From an uncultured SAR86 cluster bacterium (GTDB taxonomy: Bacteria; Pseudomonadota; Gammaproteobacteria; Magnimaribacterales; D2472), in NCBI GenBank assembly GCA_902547295.1, contig CACCNJ010000004.1:1-64000 (forward strand): DNA of 64,000 bases, given 5' to 3'. A program made the position numbers and the translations under genes. Position 1 is the first letter of the stretch. Each line of letters starts with the position of its first letter. The notes under the pieces were generated by a model, which was not told the origin of the DNA, made no database searches, and saw only the letters and a program-made list of their open reading frames with translations. Below, piece by piece: positions 62,567 to 64,000 of the stretch.

Positions 62567-64000
62567 TTATTTAGATGCTTTAAGCTTTCTGATTGAAAAT
62601 ATTACAGCAGTTAACAAAAGGATAAATCCAATAAAATAATATTTAAAAGCGAGAATCATAACCCAAACTATAATGAAAAAACTTTTAGTTGGAGAAGGGT
62701 ATTCACTTATATCATAGTCCATTTCAAGCCAAGGTGACCCAATTACAGGACCTCCCTCAGTGTCTCCATAGTTATAAAAGTGTGCTGGGTCAATTATTGG
62801 AATTACTTCCCTTTGTTTCATGTCCATCATAGTTTCTTTCATTGAGTTAAAAACCTCTACTTCAATCTCAGACAAATCCTTTGTTTCAAATGGATCATCA
62901 TTTACATTGAATAATGAATAAGTTCCTTCTACATCAAGCATTACTGGTTTTCGAAAATGCAACTTCCATTCATCGTTAAATAAAGCTCGTTCATCAAATA
63001 CGATTTTTGCTCCAACAAAATCATTATTTGGTGCTATAAGATCACCAGTTATTAAACTTTGCCATTTGTCAGTTCCATCAAAGGTTATCTTATCGCTTAC
63101 TTCTATTTCTGCTGCAGATAACAAGGTTGGAAGTAGATCCTGAACAAATATATATTGATCGCTTTTTGAGTTATCTAAAACTCCTTTCCACATTATACTT
63201 GCAGGAACTCTTATGCCTCCTTCATGTGCAGAACTTTTACTTCCACGGAGTCCAGCTGTACTCCCTCTGGAATGGGTCAAGCCTGGTGCTAATACAGCAA
63301 CGACAGGGTTTATATCAAATACTGGACCATTATCACTAAAAAAAACAATTATTGTTTCTTCTAATATTCCTTGATCTTCAATTGTATGAATTATTTTTCC
63401 AATCTCAGTATCCAAAGCATTAACATTTGCTGCATATGCTCTATCCAGTGGATCTTCAATATAACTAAATAATTCTATATTCTTTTCAGGAGCCTGAATT
63501 GGAGTGTGGGGTGCGTTAAAAGCAACATAAAGAAAAAGGGGTCGATTTGGATCTTTGTTTTCAATAATTCTAATTGCTTCATTTGCTATAAGCTCAGTTG
63601 AATAACCATCTTCATATAGAGGCTCCTCGTTTCTATGCCAATCTAATCTTGATGAATGTACATGGTCAAAGTATCCAATCCCTCCAAGCATGTGGCCATA
63701 ACTTTGATCAAAACCTCTGTTTGTAGGCCAATATTCTTTCAAATGAAGTCCCAAATGCCATTTACCTGAGAGGGCTGTTTGATAGCCTGCTTCTTTGAAA
63801 AACTGAGGCATTATTTTTAAATCTGCCGGCAGCCCATATTGCTCTGCAGTTGGATTTGCCAAGGGTCTAATAATGCCATGATTAAATATATGAAGACCTG
63901 TTAACAATGATGCTCTTGTCGGACTACAAACAGGACTTGCGTAAAATCTGTTGAGTTCAAGACCATTTTTAGCTAATGCATCTATGTTTGGGGTTGGAAT
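62567..64000 (-). CDS. Type I sulfatase, membrane-anchored (N-terminus beyond right edge)
   Basis: The frame stays open to base 64000; the ATG at 63907 is internal. At least 477 residues are visible. The formylglycine motif CSPTRASLLTG lies at 63896-63928 (Cys codon at 63926-63928), and GYQTALSGKWHLG, SDNGP and HEGGIRVP are also sulfatase marks. Two hydrophobic segments near the C-terminus (about the last 45 residues) end in RKLKASK, so the enzyme is anchored to the inner membrane with its catalytic part outside. It hydrolyses organic sulfate esters. The activating enzyme is not in the window. Confidence 0.92.
   Translation of the reverse strand: MPTPNIDALAKNGLELNRFYASPVCSPTRASLLTGLHIFNHGIIRPLANPTAEQYGLPADLKIMPQFFKEAGYQTALSGKWHLGLHLKEYWPTNRGFDQSYGHMLGGIGYFDHVHSSRLDWHRNEEPLYEDGYSTELIANEAIRIIENKDPNRPLFLYVAFNAPHTPIQAPEKNIELFSYIEDPLDRAYAANVNALDTEIGKIIHTIEDQGILEETIIVFFSDNGPVFDINPVVAVLAPGLTHSRGSTAGLRGSKSSAHEGGIRVPASIMWKGVLDNSKSDQYIFVQDLLPTLLSAAEIEVSDKITFDGTDKWQSLITGDLIAPNNDFVGAKIVFDERALFNDEWKLHFRKPVMLDVEGTYSLFNVNDDPFETKDLSEIEVEVFNSMKETMMDMKQREVIPIIDPAHFYNYGDTEGGPVIGSPWLEMDYDISEYPSPTKSFFIIVWVMILAFKYYFIGFILLLTAVIFSIRKLKASK

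Noticed and set aside
1..64000. CRISPR arrays, insertion sequences, prophage or integrase genes
   Set aside because: No regularly spaced direct repeats, transposase-like ORFs, integrases or phage structural genes were seen; neither tRNA has an adjacent integrase or repeated 3' end.

Overview
The window reads as one contiguous piece of a strongly AT-rich, very compact gammaproteobacterial chromosome. Gene order in many blocks is that of E. coli or Pseudomonas (metG/mrp, rne/rluC-rpmF-fabD-fabG-acpP-mltG-tmk-holB, csiV-mfd...gap-nqrABCDEF-apbE-nqrM, purB-mnmA...icd, clpS-clpA/infA). Low GC, tiny intergenic gaps, Na+-translocating respiration, a DUF3604 protein, TonB-dependent receptors and a sulfatase together suggest a streamlined marine heterotroph of the SAR86 type. 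This is inferred from gene content and style; no database search was possible.

Layout: (1) 1-600, the tail of a TonB-dependent receptor, a terminator and tRNA-Arg(TCG). (2) 601-7782, a plus-strand run with a DUF3604 protein, parvulin and HupE-like membrane protein, then coaBC-panB-panC-panD for pantothenate and CoA. (3) 7784-8192, a minus-strand unit of Trm112-like protein, tRNA-Arg(ACG) and an unlisted 36-residue membrane ORF. (4) 8267-20316, housekeeping: CofE-like ligase, pdxJ, grxD, rnt, TrxR-like FNR, metG, mrp, mlaA, dusA, nhaB, nudC, rne. (5) 20506-26161, rluC, rpmF, a fatty-acid block lacking plsX/fabH/fabF, mltG, tmk, holB. (6) 26151-34527, SDR, grxC, AGCS transporter, trmA with a small DUF2970 gene, nfuA, csiV, mfd. 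(7) 34590-45492, two acyl-CoA dehydrogenases, long GAPDH, and the complete Na+-NQR operon with its flavin transferase and maturation factor. (8) 45505-55018, serine hydrolase, isocitrate lyase, purB, mnmA, icd, clpS, clpA, infA. (9) 55062-64000, an accessory catabolic region: FAH-family hydrolase, large TonB receptor, GST, extradiol-type dioxygenase, nitroreductase, second GST and a membrane-anchored sulfatase cut by the right edge.

The genes fit an aerobic sodium-based energy economy: NQR pumps Na+, NhaB exchanges it for H+, and the AGCS symporter spends it on amino-acid uptake. Isocitrate lyase and isocitrate dehydrogenase sit within 3 kb of each other and form the glyoxylate/TCA branch point. 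Three patterns cut across the genes. All ten convergent gene pairs overlap or lie within 6 nt of each other. Several proteins (NudC, RNase E, HolB, a Trm112-like protein, and Mrp for its Fe-S cysteines) have lost metal-binding cysteines that their families usually keep. Three small genes not obvious from long ORFs are present (nqrM, DUF2970, a 36-aa membrane ORF). I found no CRISPR array, IS element, prophage, rRNA or origin.
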